Source: Terribacillus sp. DMT04 (lineage in GTDB: Bacteria; Bacillota; Bacilli; Bacillales; Amphibacillaceae). Taken from it: a stretch of 64,000 nucleotides of DNA. Below the pieces are notes generated by a model that saw only the letters and a program-made list of their open reading frames with translations, was not told the origin of the DNA and made no database searches. The stretch's first letter is position 1. Every line of letters begins with the position of its first letter. Of this stretch, positions 1-6,971 are shown piece by piece. Where the stretch lies: positions 2,978,001 to 3,042,000 of the forward strand of contig NZ_CP077639.1 of NCBI RefSeq assembly GCF_019056395.1, written 5' to 3'. Position numbers and translations under genes: made by a program.

Positions 1-48
1 AATGTGATCATTGAGATTGCCAAGCTATTTGAAGAACAAGCAAACTAA
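1..48 (+). CDS. C-terminal end of an unidentified protein
   Basis: An open frame enters from the left edge and ends at TAA (46-48). Only 15 residues are visible (NVIIEIAKLFEEQAN), an amphipathic helix-like tail. That is too little to name a family. It lies just upstream of the mhqR promoter in the same orientation. Confidence 0.5.
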   Translation, partial: NVIIEIAKLFEEQAN

Positions 49-82
49 CATGGAGCCGGTATTACCGGCTCTCTTCCCTTTA

Positions 83-130
83 TTGACAACAAGCGAATTC
101 TTTTATATAATTATCTCGAATTCGAGATAA
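83..130 (+). promoter_or_regulatory. mhqR promoter with overlapping MhqR operator
   Basis: A consensus sigma-A promoter is visible: TTGACA at 83-88, 17 bp spacing, TATAAT at 106-111. A perfect 20-bp palindrome, TTATCTCGAATTCGAGATAA (111-130), begins on the last base of the -10 box. It matches the operator bound by B. subtilis MhqR, the quinone/catechol-responsive MarR repressor. Binding there would block RNA polymerase, so autorepression of mhqR-mhqD is the natural reading (inference from family knowledge). Confidence 0.85.
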
Positions 131-146
131 AGGAAGCGAGACGACT

Positions 147-599
147 ATGGCTACTGACAACATCGGCTTATCTTTGAAGCTATTTGTAGTTCTGACTAGG
201 GCTCTTCAGTCCATTAAGAAACGCATTGAAGAAGATATCAAGAAACAAGGAATTAATTTAACAGAATTTGCTGTATTGGAATTGCTGTTTCACAAAGGCG
301 ACCAGCCAATACAGAAGATCGGCAGTAAAGTATTATTATCCAGCAGCAGTATTTCCTATGTGGTAGATCGCCTTGTCCAGAAGGAAATGATTAGAAGACG
401 TCCGTGCGCTGACGATAGACGCATCACCTTTGCCACACTGACTGAAAAAGGACATGCTTTCATGAAAGATTACTTCCCTAAACATGAACAAGCGATTCAT
501 AGTATTTTGTCCGGTCTGGATGACAATGAAAAAGCACAAGTTATTGAACAAATTAAAACACTAGGTTTTTATGCTGAGGGAACCTCAGCAGACAAATAA
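147..599 (+). CDS. mhqR: MarR-family repressor MhqR
   Basis: A 150-residue MarR protein, the usual length for the family. The winged helix spans about residues 37-105, with a Ser-rich recognition helix followed by a wing carrying the ADDRR signature. The gene begins 17 bases after a perfect MhqR-type palindrome and is followed 14 bases later by an MhqD-like hydrolase. In B. subtilis MhqR represses mhqNOP, mhqED and azoR2 and is inactivated by quinones and catechols. The MhqR name rests on the operator and the neighbour rather than on the protein alone, since MarR proteins resemble each other. A Cys is present in the wing region (PCADD); its role is unknown. Confidence 0.85.
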   Translation: MATDNIGLSLKLFVVLTRALQSIKKRIEEDIKKQGINLTEFAVLELLFHKGDQPIQKIGSKVLLSSSSISYVVDRLVQKEMIRRRPCADDRRITFATLTEKGHAFMKDYFPKHEQAIHSILSGLDDNEKAQVIEQIKTLGFYAEGTSADK

Positions 600-613
600 A
601 GGAGGAGTTAAGC

Positions 614-1219
614 ATGAAGCATATATTCAAACCTGCCAAACAAGCAGACAAACCGGTAATTCTACTGCTCCACGGCACAGGTGGTACAGAGCAGGATTTG
701 CTGCCGCTCGCTGATATGATTGATCCAGAGGCGGGTGTATTAAGTGTACGTGGAAATGTCTCTGAAAATGGCATGCCGCGCTTTTTCAGACGACTAGCTG
801 AAGGTGTATTCGATGAAGAAGATTTAATTGCTCGCACAGAAGAACTGCGCAGCTTTCTCGATGAAGCCGCAGAAAAATATGACTTTGATCGAAATAATAT
901 TATCGCCGCAGGTTATTCAAATGGTGCTAACATTGCTGCCAGCCTGTTATATCACTATTCCAATCCGCTAAAAGGAGCCATCCTCCATCATCCGATGGTA
1001 CCTAGACGGAATATCACATTGGCACAGCAGCAAGGTACTCCTGTACTGATTACAGCAGGTACAAATGATCCTATTTGTCCCAAATCAGAAGCAACTGACC
1101 TAGAACAGATGCTTCAAGATGCAGGTGCGGATACAGCTATCCACTGGGAAAATAACGGCCATAGCCTAACGCAAACAGAAGTTCAAGCTGCCGCAGCTTG
1201 GTATCGTAAACATTTTTAA
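614..1219 (+). CDS. mhqD: MhqD-like alpha/beta hydrolase (carboxylesterase/phospholipase family)
   Basis: A 201-residue single-domain alpha/beta hydrolase of the small carboxylesterase type. The visible triad is Ser102 in GYSNG, Asp152 in GTNDP and His183 in NGHS; an HGTGG oxyanion-hole motif lies at 20-24. The start follows a GGAGGAG ribosome site at 601-607. It follows mhqR by 14 bases and is presumably co-transcribed from the MhqR-controlled promoter. In B. subtilis mhqD is induced by methylhydroquinone and catechol, but its physiological substrate is unknown. Confidence 0.85.
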   Translation: MKHIFKPAKQADKPVILLLHGTGGTEQDLLPLADMIDPEAGVLSVRGNVSENGMPRFFRRLAEGVFDEEDLIARTEELRSFLDEAAEKYDFDRNNIIAAGYSNGANIAASLLYHYSNPLKGAILHHPMVPRRNITLAQQQGTPVLITAGTNDPICPKSEATDLEQMLQDAGADTAIHWENNGHSLTQTEVQAAAAWYRKHF

Positions 1220-1347
1220 CAAAGCAGCAGCCATTATTCTAAATGGTTAATTATTAGTAGGATGTGTATTTCCAGAGCGGATGCTTGACATCTCAATTTA
1301 ATACATATAAAAGAGACTGGGACAAAACCCAAAAAATGAGTAATTAA

Positions 1348-1397
1348 GATGAGGCAGGCGTCTCCGAGAATTCGGAGATGTCTGCCTCATCTTTTTA
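1348..1397 (+). terminator. Terminator hairpin inside the left end of the IS
   Basis: A long stem (left arm 1348-1367, loop GAAT 1368-1371, right arm 1372-1391, some G-T pairs) is followed by TTTTT. It would stop transcription entering the element from mhqD and so insulate the transposase. The same place in the dispersed repeats holds a different-sequence hairpin. Confidence 0.75.
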
Positions 1398-1484
1398 TCG
1401 TTAATGTATCGTTTATAGAAGCAAAAAAAGGACCCCTCTGATAGAATTAAGTTACGACACAAAACACAAAAGAGGAGGGTCCTT

Positions 1485-3173
1485 ATGTTTAAACATTATA
1501 CCATGTGTGAAGTCGTTTTACCTCTAGATTTGGAAAGAAAATTACCTGAAAATGATATTGCTTTTACCGTTAACCATTTAGTAGAAAGTATTCCAGATGA
1601 AGCTTTTGACGGTTTCCGTCGGGAAACCGGACACCCTGCTTATCACCCTCGCATGATGATGAAGATTATTTTATGTGCCTATACGCAATCCGTTTTCTCG
1701 GGCCGTAAGATTGAGTCATTACTTCAAGACAGCGTACGCATGATGTGGCTTGCCCAAGATTATCAGCCCAGCTATCGCACCATCAACCGATTCCGTGTGA
1801 ACCCTCACGTAAAAGAACTCTTACGCCAGTGCTTTGTCCAATTTCGCAGCCAGCTGGTTCAAGAAAAAGTCATTGAAGAAGAAGCCATTTTTATTGATGG
1901 CACCAAAATCGAAGCAAATGCCAACAAGTTTACTTTTGTATGGCGGAAGTCCACTGAGAAATACAGTACGCAATTGGTGGAAAGATCGGCTCAGATGTAT
2001 GAAGAACTGTTGGAGCAGGAAATTATCCCCGCAATCGAGCTGGAGAACCCCGAAGCCCTATCGGGCGAAGAGTTAACAAAAGTAGCAGAAAAACTGGACG
2101 AAAAAGTGCAGGAATACGATCGTCGCATAGAAGCAAGTGATGATACTGCCGAACGCAAGCAGCTTCGTTCCGAACGTAAAGCACCAAAACAGTACCGAAA
2201 GCAAGTCAATGATTTCATTAAACGGAAATCAAAATATCAGGTCGACATGGAAATCTTCGGAGACAGAAATAGCTACTCCAAAACTGACCATGGTGCCACT
2301 TTTATGCGCATGAAAGATGATTATATGAAAAATGGCCAGCTTAAACCTGGGTACAATGTGCAGCTGGCTACTGAAGGTCAATATGCCCTGGCCTATGATG
2401 TGTTCCCGAATCCTACGGATACGCGAACTTTCATCCCTTTCCTTGATAAGATTGAACGGGACTTTTTTGAGCTGCCCGACTATATTGTCGCGGATGCCGG
2501 ATATGGCAGTGAGCAAAATTATGATGATGTGGTAAATAATCGGAAGCGCATCCCTCTCATCACCTATAATCACTACCGAAAAGAAAAGCAAAAGAAATAT
2601 AAACAAGATCCTTACCAAGTAGCTCACTGGGATTACGATGCCGAAGGCGACTTTTTCACTTGCCCGAATAACCGGAAATTAGCGTTTCGGTACCTATCCG
2701 AAAGATGCGACAAATTTGGATTCAAGCGTCATTATCGCGTGTATGAATGTGACGATTGTACTGCTTGTCCCTTACGTGCAGAATGTACGAAAGCGAAAGA
2801 AGGAAACAACCGGAAAATCTATTACAACGAAAGATGGGAAAAACAAAAAGCATATACCCAGCAATTACTCAGCGAAAAAGAAACAGGGAAAATTTACGGG
2901 AAACGTAAAATAGATGTCGAGCCAGTCTTCGGATTTCTGAAGGCTCATTTGTGTTTCACTCGTTTCTCGGTACGAAGTAAAGAGAAAGTGGAAAACGAAT
3001 TAGGATTCGCCTTCATGGCGGTGAACATCAGGAAGTTCACCGCCCGATCAGCAAGTATAGTAAGGAATTCAAAAAATATCAGATCAAAAAAGATCTCGGT
3101 CACCATTTTCCTGGTGACCGAGATCTTTTTTGTGTCAGAGAGGAGTTATGTCCCGCTCTCTTTTATATTCTAA
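1485..3173 (+). CDS. IS1182-family transposase
   Basis: A 562-residue DDE transposase with the IS1182 layout: N-terminal helical domain (DUF772 type), then catalytic residues visible as Asp138 (FIDGTKIEAN), Asp337 (VADAGYG) and Glu479 (VEPVFGFLK). A Cys cluster (C..C..C....C) lies near residue 425. A ribosome site (GAGGAGG) precedes the ATG. The reading frame is intact, but its last roughly 30 residues are encoded by the right-end hairpin and inverted repeat, and the stop codon (3171-3173) lies just outside the element. The normal stop was probably earlier, or the tail varies with insertion site. Confidence 0.9.
   Translation: MFKHYTMCEVVLPLDLERKLPENDIAFTVNHLVESIPDEAFDGFRRETGHPAYHPRMMMKIILCAYTQSVFSGRKIESLLQDSVRMMWLAQDYQPSYRTINRFRVNPHVKELLRQCFVQFRSQLVQEKVIEEEAIFIDGTKIEANANKFTFVWRKSTEKYSTQLVERSAQMYEELLEQEIIPAIELENPEALSGEELTKVAEKLDEKVQEYDRRIEASDDTAERKQLRSERKAPKQYRKQVNDFIKRKSKYQVDMEIFGDRNSYSKTDHGATFMRMKDDYMKNGQLKPGYNVQLATEGQYALAYDVFPNPTDTRTFIPFLDKIERDFFELPDYIVADAGYGSEQNYDDVVNNRKRIPLITYNHYRKEKQKKYKQDPYQVAHWDYDAEGDFFTCPNNRKLAFRYLSERCDKFGFKRHYRVYECDDCTACPLRAECTKAKEGNNRKIYYNERWEKQKAYTQQLLSEKETGKIYGKRKIDVEPVFGFLKAHLCFTRFSVRSKEKVENELGFAFMAVNIRKFTARSASIVRNSKNIRSKKISVTIFLVTEIFFVSERSYVPLSFIF
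3086..3131. terminator. Strong bidirectional terminator hairpin at the right end of the IS
   Basis: A perfect 20-bp stem (3086-3105 and 3112-3131) with a 6-base loop, A-rich on the left and ending in six T on the right, so it can act on either strand. It lies inside the transposase reading frame, which suggests the last part of that frame is rarely transcribed. Confidence 0.8.
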
Positions 3174-3319
3174 ATCACTATTTATTGCTCAGCCTTCTTT
3201 CACTTATAGCATTAGTGGGTATATAACCAATATGTGGTATATTTAGAGTGTGACAGAAATCGGTATGATTCATCCTAACACTTACAACGCATACACCTCA
3301 TCTAGGAAGGAGAATAACT

Positions 3320-3523
3320 ATGAACAAATCTTATAAGAGATTCTCAATAATATTTAACTCAATTATCGTTTTATTTGCTTTAGCAATCATCTATTCTTCC
3401 ATTGCAGGATGGACTGAAATGGACAGATCACTGCTTTACCTTTTGCTAGGGATCGGTATTCTTGCTAGCGGATTAGCTTCGATAGTAAAAACAGCCAAGC
3501 AGCGTGTTGATACATCAAGCTGA
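3320..3523 (+). CDS. Small two-helix membrane protein, unknown function
   Basis: A 67-residue protein with two hydrophobic segments (about residues 10-30 and 38-57) separated by a short acidic turn (EMD) and a basic C-terminus. A good ribosome site (AGGAAGGAG, 3304-3312) supports the start. It lies downstream of the IS right end and ends before a shared terminator. I do not recognise the family. Confidence 0.6.
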   Translation: MNKSYKRFSIIFNSIIVLFALAIIYSSIAGWTEMDRSLLYLLLGIGILASGLASIVKTAKQRVDTSS

Positions 3524-3565
3524 GTGCTACGCACCGTTGCTCGGATTATTGTCCACAAATAACAA

Positions 3566-3589
3566 AGCCTGCGCTATCTCGCGCAGGCT
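3566..3589. terminator. Bidirectional terminator between convergent genes
   Basis: A 9-bp GC-rich stem (3566-3574 with 3581-3589) and 6-base loop sit between the small membrane gene and dhaS. The flanks are pyrimidine-rich on the right and T-rich on the minus-strand side (AAATAACAAA read on plus). Confidence 0.7.
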
Positions 3590-3597
3590 CTTCTTCT

Positions 3598-5082
3598 TTA
3601 TTCCATCCCAATCCAAACACTCTTCACTTCTGTATAATTGTCCAATGCATATGAGCCCATTTCTCTGCCAATACCAGATTGCTTGTAGCCGCCAAATGGA
3701 GAAGCTGCATCAAATGCGTTGTAACAGTTCACCCAAACCGTTCCGGCACGAAGTTTGTTCGCAATGTAATGCGCTTTGGTTACATCTTGTGTCCAAACAC
3801 CTGCAGCTAATCCATATTCACTGTCATTGGCACGTCGAATCAAATCATCCAGGTCATCATACGGCATTGCGGAGATGACCGGCCCGAAAATCTCTTCCTT
3901 TGCAATTGTCATATCATCTCGTACGTCCGCAAAGATTGTTGGCGAAACGAAATAGCCTTGCTCCTGCGGCTTTGCGCCTCCAGTAACGAGTTCTGCTCCT
4001 TCATTTCTGCCTTTCTCAATATAGCTCAGTACACGCTCCTGCTGCTCCAACGAAACAAGTGGTCCGATTTCTGTATCAGCATGAATTCCTGCCCCTTGTT
4101 TGATTTTCTCTGCGTGCGCTGCCATATCGGAGATGACATTGTCAAATTGCTTTTTCTGAATAAAAACTCGAGATCCTGCACAACACACCTGTCCTTGGTT
4201 AAACATAACCCCATTTAAAGCACCAGGGATTGCTTTTGTCAGATCAGCATCGGGCAGAACAATATTCGGCGACTTGCCCCCAAGCTCCAATGTCACTCGT
4301 TTTAATGTCTTTGAAGCATTGGCCATGATTTGTTTTCCTACACTCGTCGAGCCAGTGAAAGCAATTTTATCCACATGTGGATGATCCACTAGCGGCTGCC
4401 CAGCTGTTTCACCGAATCCAGGCACAATATTGAGTACTCCTGCAGGGAACCCTGCTTTATCTGCTAATTCTGCTAAGTATAAAGCTGATAACGGTGTTTG
4501 TTCAGCAGGCTTTAATACGACCGTACAACCAGCTGCTAAAGCTGCACCAAGCTTCCACATCGCCATCAGCAGCGGAAAATTCCACGGTATAATTTGTCCT
4601 ACCACACCAAGCGCTTCATGTCTTGTATAGTTAAAATATGGACCATTTACAGGGATTGTCTGTCCAACAATCTTTGTCGTCCAGCCTGCGTAATAGCGCA
4701 TATGTTCAATCGCCAGCGGAATGTCCGCATTTGTCGTCTCTCTGATTGGCTTCCCATTGTCCAGCGTTTCCAGCTGTGCAAGTGCGTCTGCATGCTCTTC
4801 CATTAAGTCTGCCAGCTTGTACATAACTCGGCTGCGCTCTGCAGCTGTCATTGTCGACCAAGGTCCTTCATCAAATGCCTCACGCGCAGCTTTTACAGCA
4901 CGATCAATGTCCTCTGCTCCGGCCTCATAAACAGTTGCTAATACTTCGCCCGTTGCCGGGTTAAACGATTCAAACGTCTTTTCCGTAGCACTTGTAACAA
5001 ACTCACCATTGATATACAGCTTCTTCGACCCACTTAAGAAACGCTCCACTTTCTCATGCATACTTGCTGCTAATTGACTCAT
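3598..5082 (-). CDS. dhaS: NAD(P)-dependent aldehyde dehydrogenase, DhaS type
   Basis: A 494-residue ALDH, full length. The Rossmann NAD-binding region precedes the general base Glu266 (LELGG) and nucleophile Cys300 (GQVCCAGSR). The PWNFP and FTGS cofactor motifs are present. The sequence closely follows B. subtilis DhaS across its length. It oxidises aldehydes to carboxylates in the cytoplasm; the physiological substrate is not shown. A GGAGG site lies just ahead of the ATG. It is a single gene with its own terminator, and no partner is evident. Confidence 0.9.
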   Translation of the reverse strand: MSQLAASMHEKVERFLSGSKKLYINGEFVTSATEKTFESFNPATGEVLATVYEAGAEDIDRAVKAAREAFDEGPWSTMTAAERSRVMYKLADLMEEHADALAQLETLDNGKPIRETTNADIPLAIEHMRYYAGWTTKIVGQTIPVNGPYFNYTRHEALGVVGQIIPWNFPLLMAMWKLGAALAAGCTVVLKPAEQTPLSALYLAELADKAGFPAGVLNIVPGFGETAGQPLVDHPHVDKIAFTGSTSVGKQIMANASKTLKRVTLELGGKSPNIVLPDADLTKAIPGALNGVMFNQGQVCCAGSRVFIQKKQFDNVISDMAAHAEKIKQGAGIHADTEIGPLVSLEQQERVLSYIEKGRNEGAELVTGGAKPQEQGYFVSPTIFADVRDDMTIAKEEIFGPVISAMPYDDLDDLIRRANDSEYGLAAGVWTQDVTKAHYIANKLRAGTVWVNCYNAFDAASPFGGYKQSGIGREMGSYALDNYTEVKSVWIGME

Positions 5083-5227
5083 AGAATTCCTCCTCAGAAT
5101 AACTTCTAATTTTGTCTAAGCGTCGTGATGCGAGATAAGTCTTATGGATACCGCTTACATGTGCTATCGTAGCATCCTTTTGCTTTAGATAGCAACGAAG
5201 AGCCTAGAAGAATTGTCCGCTAAAATT

Positions 5228-5261
5228 CGACATAGAAAAGCTCAGCCAACTGGCTGAGCTT
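5228..5261 (-). terminator. Terminator overlapping the end of the alpha/beta hydrolase gene
   Basis: Read on the minus strand, an AAGCTCAGCC / GGCTGAGCTT stem with a 3-4 base loop is followed by TTTTCTATG. The right side of the stem contains the stop codon of the hydrolase (5242-5244), so the coding end and terminator share bases. Confidence 0.75.
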
Positions 5262-6177
5262 CCATTCCGATTTTATCTAAAAACTTCTGCACTACTTGTA
5301 CATATTCCTGTTTATTTTCAGCTAAGGACATGGCGTGATCTCCTTGTTGGAATAGATGCAGCTGCTTATAGCCAATCTCTTTTCTTGCATACAGATCCTT
5401 TGTCATCTGAACTGGTATATAAGTATCCGGCAAACTGCTCAAGAACAAGACTGGCTTCTCAATATTCGCTACAGAATGAATCGGTGAAACATCCCGAAAG
5501 CGATAGCCGTCCGTACGCTGGACAATACATTCAGCAGCCGGCAGAAATAATTGACGCGGCAGGTGGAATTGAACCTTCAGCCGGTAAGCGACCTGCTCAG
5601 CAAAATCACTATATGGGCAGTCAGCAATGTAAAAATCAGCGCCATCTTCAACGGTTCCAGCATATAAGAGCGTTGTAGCCGCTCCCATAGACTCACCATG
5701 CACACCTAGCTTCAAATCATAATCATACCGTTCCTTTGTCCATTTGATTACTTGCGCGAGATCGTGCCGTTCCTGAAAGCCATACGTAATGCTGCTACCA
5801 TCAGATTGTCCATGCATACGCTGATCATATAGAACGACGTTATAACCCATATCCAGGAAGATATCCATGTATTTAACAGAATTATATTTATTTACTGCCA
5901 CTCCATGTGAAATGACCATCACATAGCGAGAATCGGGGTCAGCTATGTAATGGGTGCCATGTATCTTTCCGCCAGCAGATACAACACTGAATTCCTCTTT
6001 TGGCAATGCCTCATAAGCAGCTCGATTAAAACGTCCTGCCTCTGCCTCACGCTTTATTGTTTCTTCCTCTGTGAAAGGCTTCATCCGGCGCAGCTCCCTG
6101 TTCACAAGCGCGGTCACAACTGCTGCGTATCCAATTACTACACCAGCAGCAGAAAGAAGTAATCCTTTTCTTCTCAT
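5242..6177 (-). CDS. Membrane-anchored alpha/beta hydrolase, YqkD-like
   Basis: 311 residues. An N-terminal hydrophobic anchor (about residues 5-25) precedes an alpha/beta hydrolase fold. Nucleophile Ser163 is in GESMG; the DQRMHGQSDG strand-turn, an Asp in LPDTYIPV and a His in GDHAMS complete the expected triad. It resembles B. subtilis YqkD and serine-aminopeptidase-like hydrolases; the substrate is unknown. It ends in its own terminator and is divergent from the TetR regulator, with the TetR palindrome between them, so it could share that control (inference). Confidence 0.8.
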   Translation of the reverse strand: MRRKGLLLSAAGVVIGYAAVVTALVNRELRRMKPFTEEETIKREAEAGRFNRAAYEALPKEEFSVVSAGGKIHGTHYIADPDSRYVMVISHGVAVNKYNSVKYMDIFLDMGYNVVLYDQRMHGQSDGSSITYGFQERHDLAQVIKWTKERYDYDLKLGVHGESMGAATTLLYAGTVEDGADFYIADCPYSDFAEQVAYRLKVQFHLPRQLFLPAAECIVQRTDGYRFRDVSPIHSVANIEKPVLFLSSLPDTYIPVQMTKDLYARKEIGYKQLHLFQQGDHAMSLAENKQEYVQVVQKFLDKIGMEAQPVG

Positions 6178-6249
6178 ATTACTACCCCCTTTTTGTATTC
6201 TATTTTACAATAAGTATATCTAATCGTTGCTTTTTAAAACAAAATGAGT

Positions 6250-6271
6250 TAACTTATCAATTGATAAGTTA
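6250..6271. promoter_or_regulatory. TetR operator 1 (perfect 22-bp palindrome)
   Basis: A perfect palindrome centred at 6260/6261 with half site TAACTTATCAA, 18 bases before the tetR ATG. A near copy (two mismatches) lies ahead of the MMPL gene at 6933-6954. The pair indicates autoregulation plus control of the efflux pump by the TetR protein. Confidence 0.8.
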
Positions 6272-6289
6272 TTAAAGAGGGCAGTTATT

Positions 6290-6898
6290 ATGGCTAGAAA
6301 AAAAGAAGTATCCGCTGAACAAACACAGCGCACGATTATTGCGACAGCTGAACGACTCTTTATGTCACATGGGTACCGTGCAATCTCGACACGACGTATT
6401 GCAGAAGAGTGCGGTATTACCCAGCCAGCTTTATATCATCATTTCCCAAATAAGCAGGCCATCTACTTGGAGGTTGTCCGCACGATCATGGCGCAAACCG
6501 AGCAAGCAATGACGGATGTACTCCAAGATTATGCGAACAGTAAAGAGCGCATCCAGCGTATCGCTTACTTTATGATCATGAACCATCAAGGTGATATGAC
6601 ACAGATGTTTCACGATTTGCAATATGAGATTGATGAGGAGCATCGCCAAACGATTCAGGATTGGTGGATGCGCAGCTACTTTAATCCAGTCATGCAGACA
6701 CTAACAGAAGGGATTGCCAAAGGTGATGTCATGTCGCTTCCTTCCGCCCCGCCGATGGAGCTATCCTTTTTTGTACTGGAAATGATGAAGTCATTCCTGC
6801 CTCCAGCGAAACAGGATTATGAAGCACGTCGCAAATTTGCAGAAAAAAAATCAAATATGCTAGTCGATATCCTGTTTAACGGAATTCGAAAAAAATAA
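6290..6898 (+). CDS. TetR-family repressor of the adjacent MMPL transporter
   Basis: 202 residues. The N-terminal TetR helix-turn-helix is at about 14-60 (ATAERLF....ISTRRIAEECG...PALYHHFPNK), followed by a helical ligand-binding domain. The same palindrome stands before its own start and before the next gene, a large MMPL transporter, so it most likely represses both until a ligand binds. The ligand cannot be read from sequence. The start has a GAGGGCAG ribosome site. Confidence 0.85.
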   Translation: MARKKEVSAEQTQRTIIATAERLFMSHGYRAISTRRIAEECGITQPALYHHFPNKQAIYLEVVRTIMAQTEQAMTDVLQDYANSKERIQRIAYFMIMNHQGDMTQMFHDLQYEIDEEHRQTIQDWWMRSYFNPVMQTLTEGIAKGDVMSLPSAPPMELSFFVLEMMKSFLPPAKQDYEARRKFAEKKSNMLVDILFNGIRKK

Positions 6899-6926
6899 AA
6901 GATTATACGCATAATCTTTTATTTTT
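6891..6926 (+). terminator. Terminator after tetR
   Basis: A perfect 16-bp A/T-rich stem (6891-6906 with 6911-6926), loop ACGC, ending in TTTTT. The tetR stop codon lies in the left arm. It separates tetR from the MMPL gene, so the pump needs its own operator-controlled promoter, consistent with operator 2 just downstream. Confidence 0.75.
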
Positions 6927-6932
6927 CGGGTA

Positions 6933-6954
6933 TAACTTATCAGTTGATAAATTA
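6933..6954. promoter_or_regulatory. TetR operator 2 upstream of the MMPL transporter
   Basis: Matches operator 1 (6250-6271) at 20 of 22 positions and lies 18 bases before the GTG start of the transporter, leaving room only for the ribosome site (AGGAGG at 6958-6963). Confidence 0.8.
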
Positions 6955-6971
6955 ATTAGGAGGAATGATGT

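Larger units (their letters stand above)
1305..3168 (+). mobile_element. IS1182-family insertion sequence, apparently intact
   Basis: An element of about 1.86 kb with one transposase gene. The ends are 24-bp inverted repeats: left 1305-1328 and the reverse complement of right 3145-3168 differ at three positions. The core GAGACTGGGACAAAAC is shared with the dispersed repeats at 10.2, 20.9, 35.3 and 41.5 kb. The outer 8 bp (ATATAAAA / TTTTATAT) are specific to this copy and may be target palindrome rather than IS sequence. Terminator-like hairpins lie just inside both ends (1348-1397 and 3086-3131). Confidence 0.85.

Noticed and set aside
2229-2627. Minus-strand and alternate frames of 65-132 codons within the transposase gene
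   Set aside because: The transposase frame is intact with DDE residues; the others are shadows.
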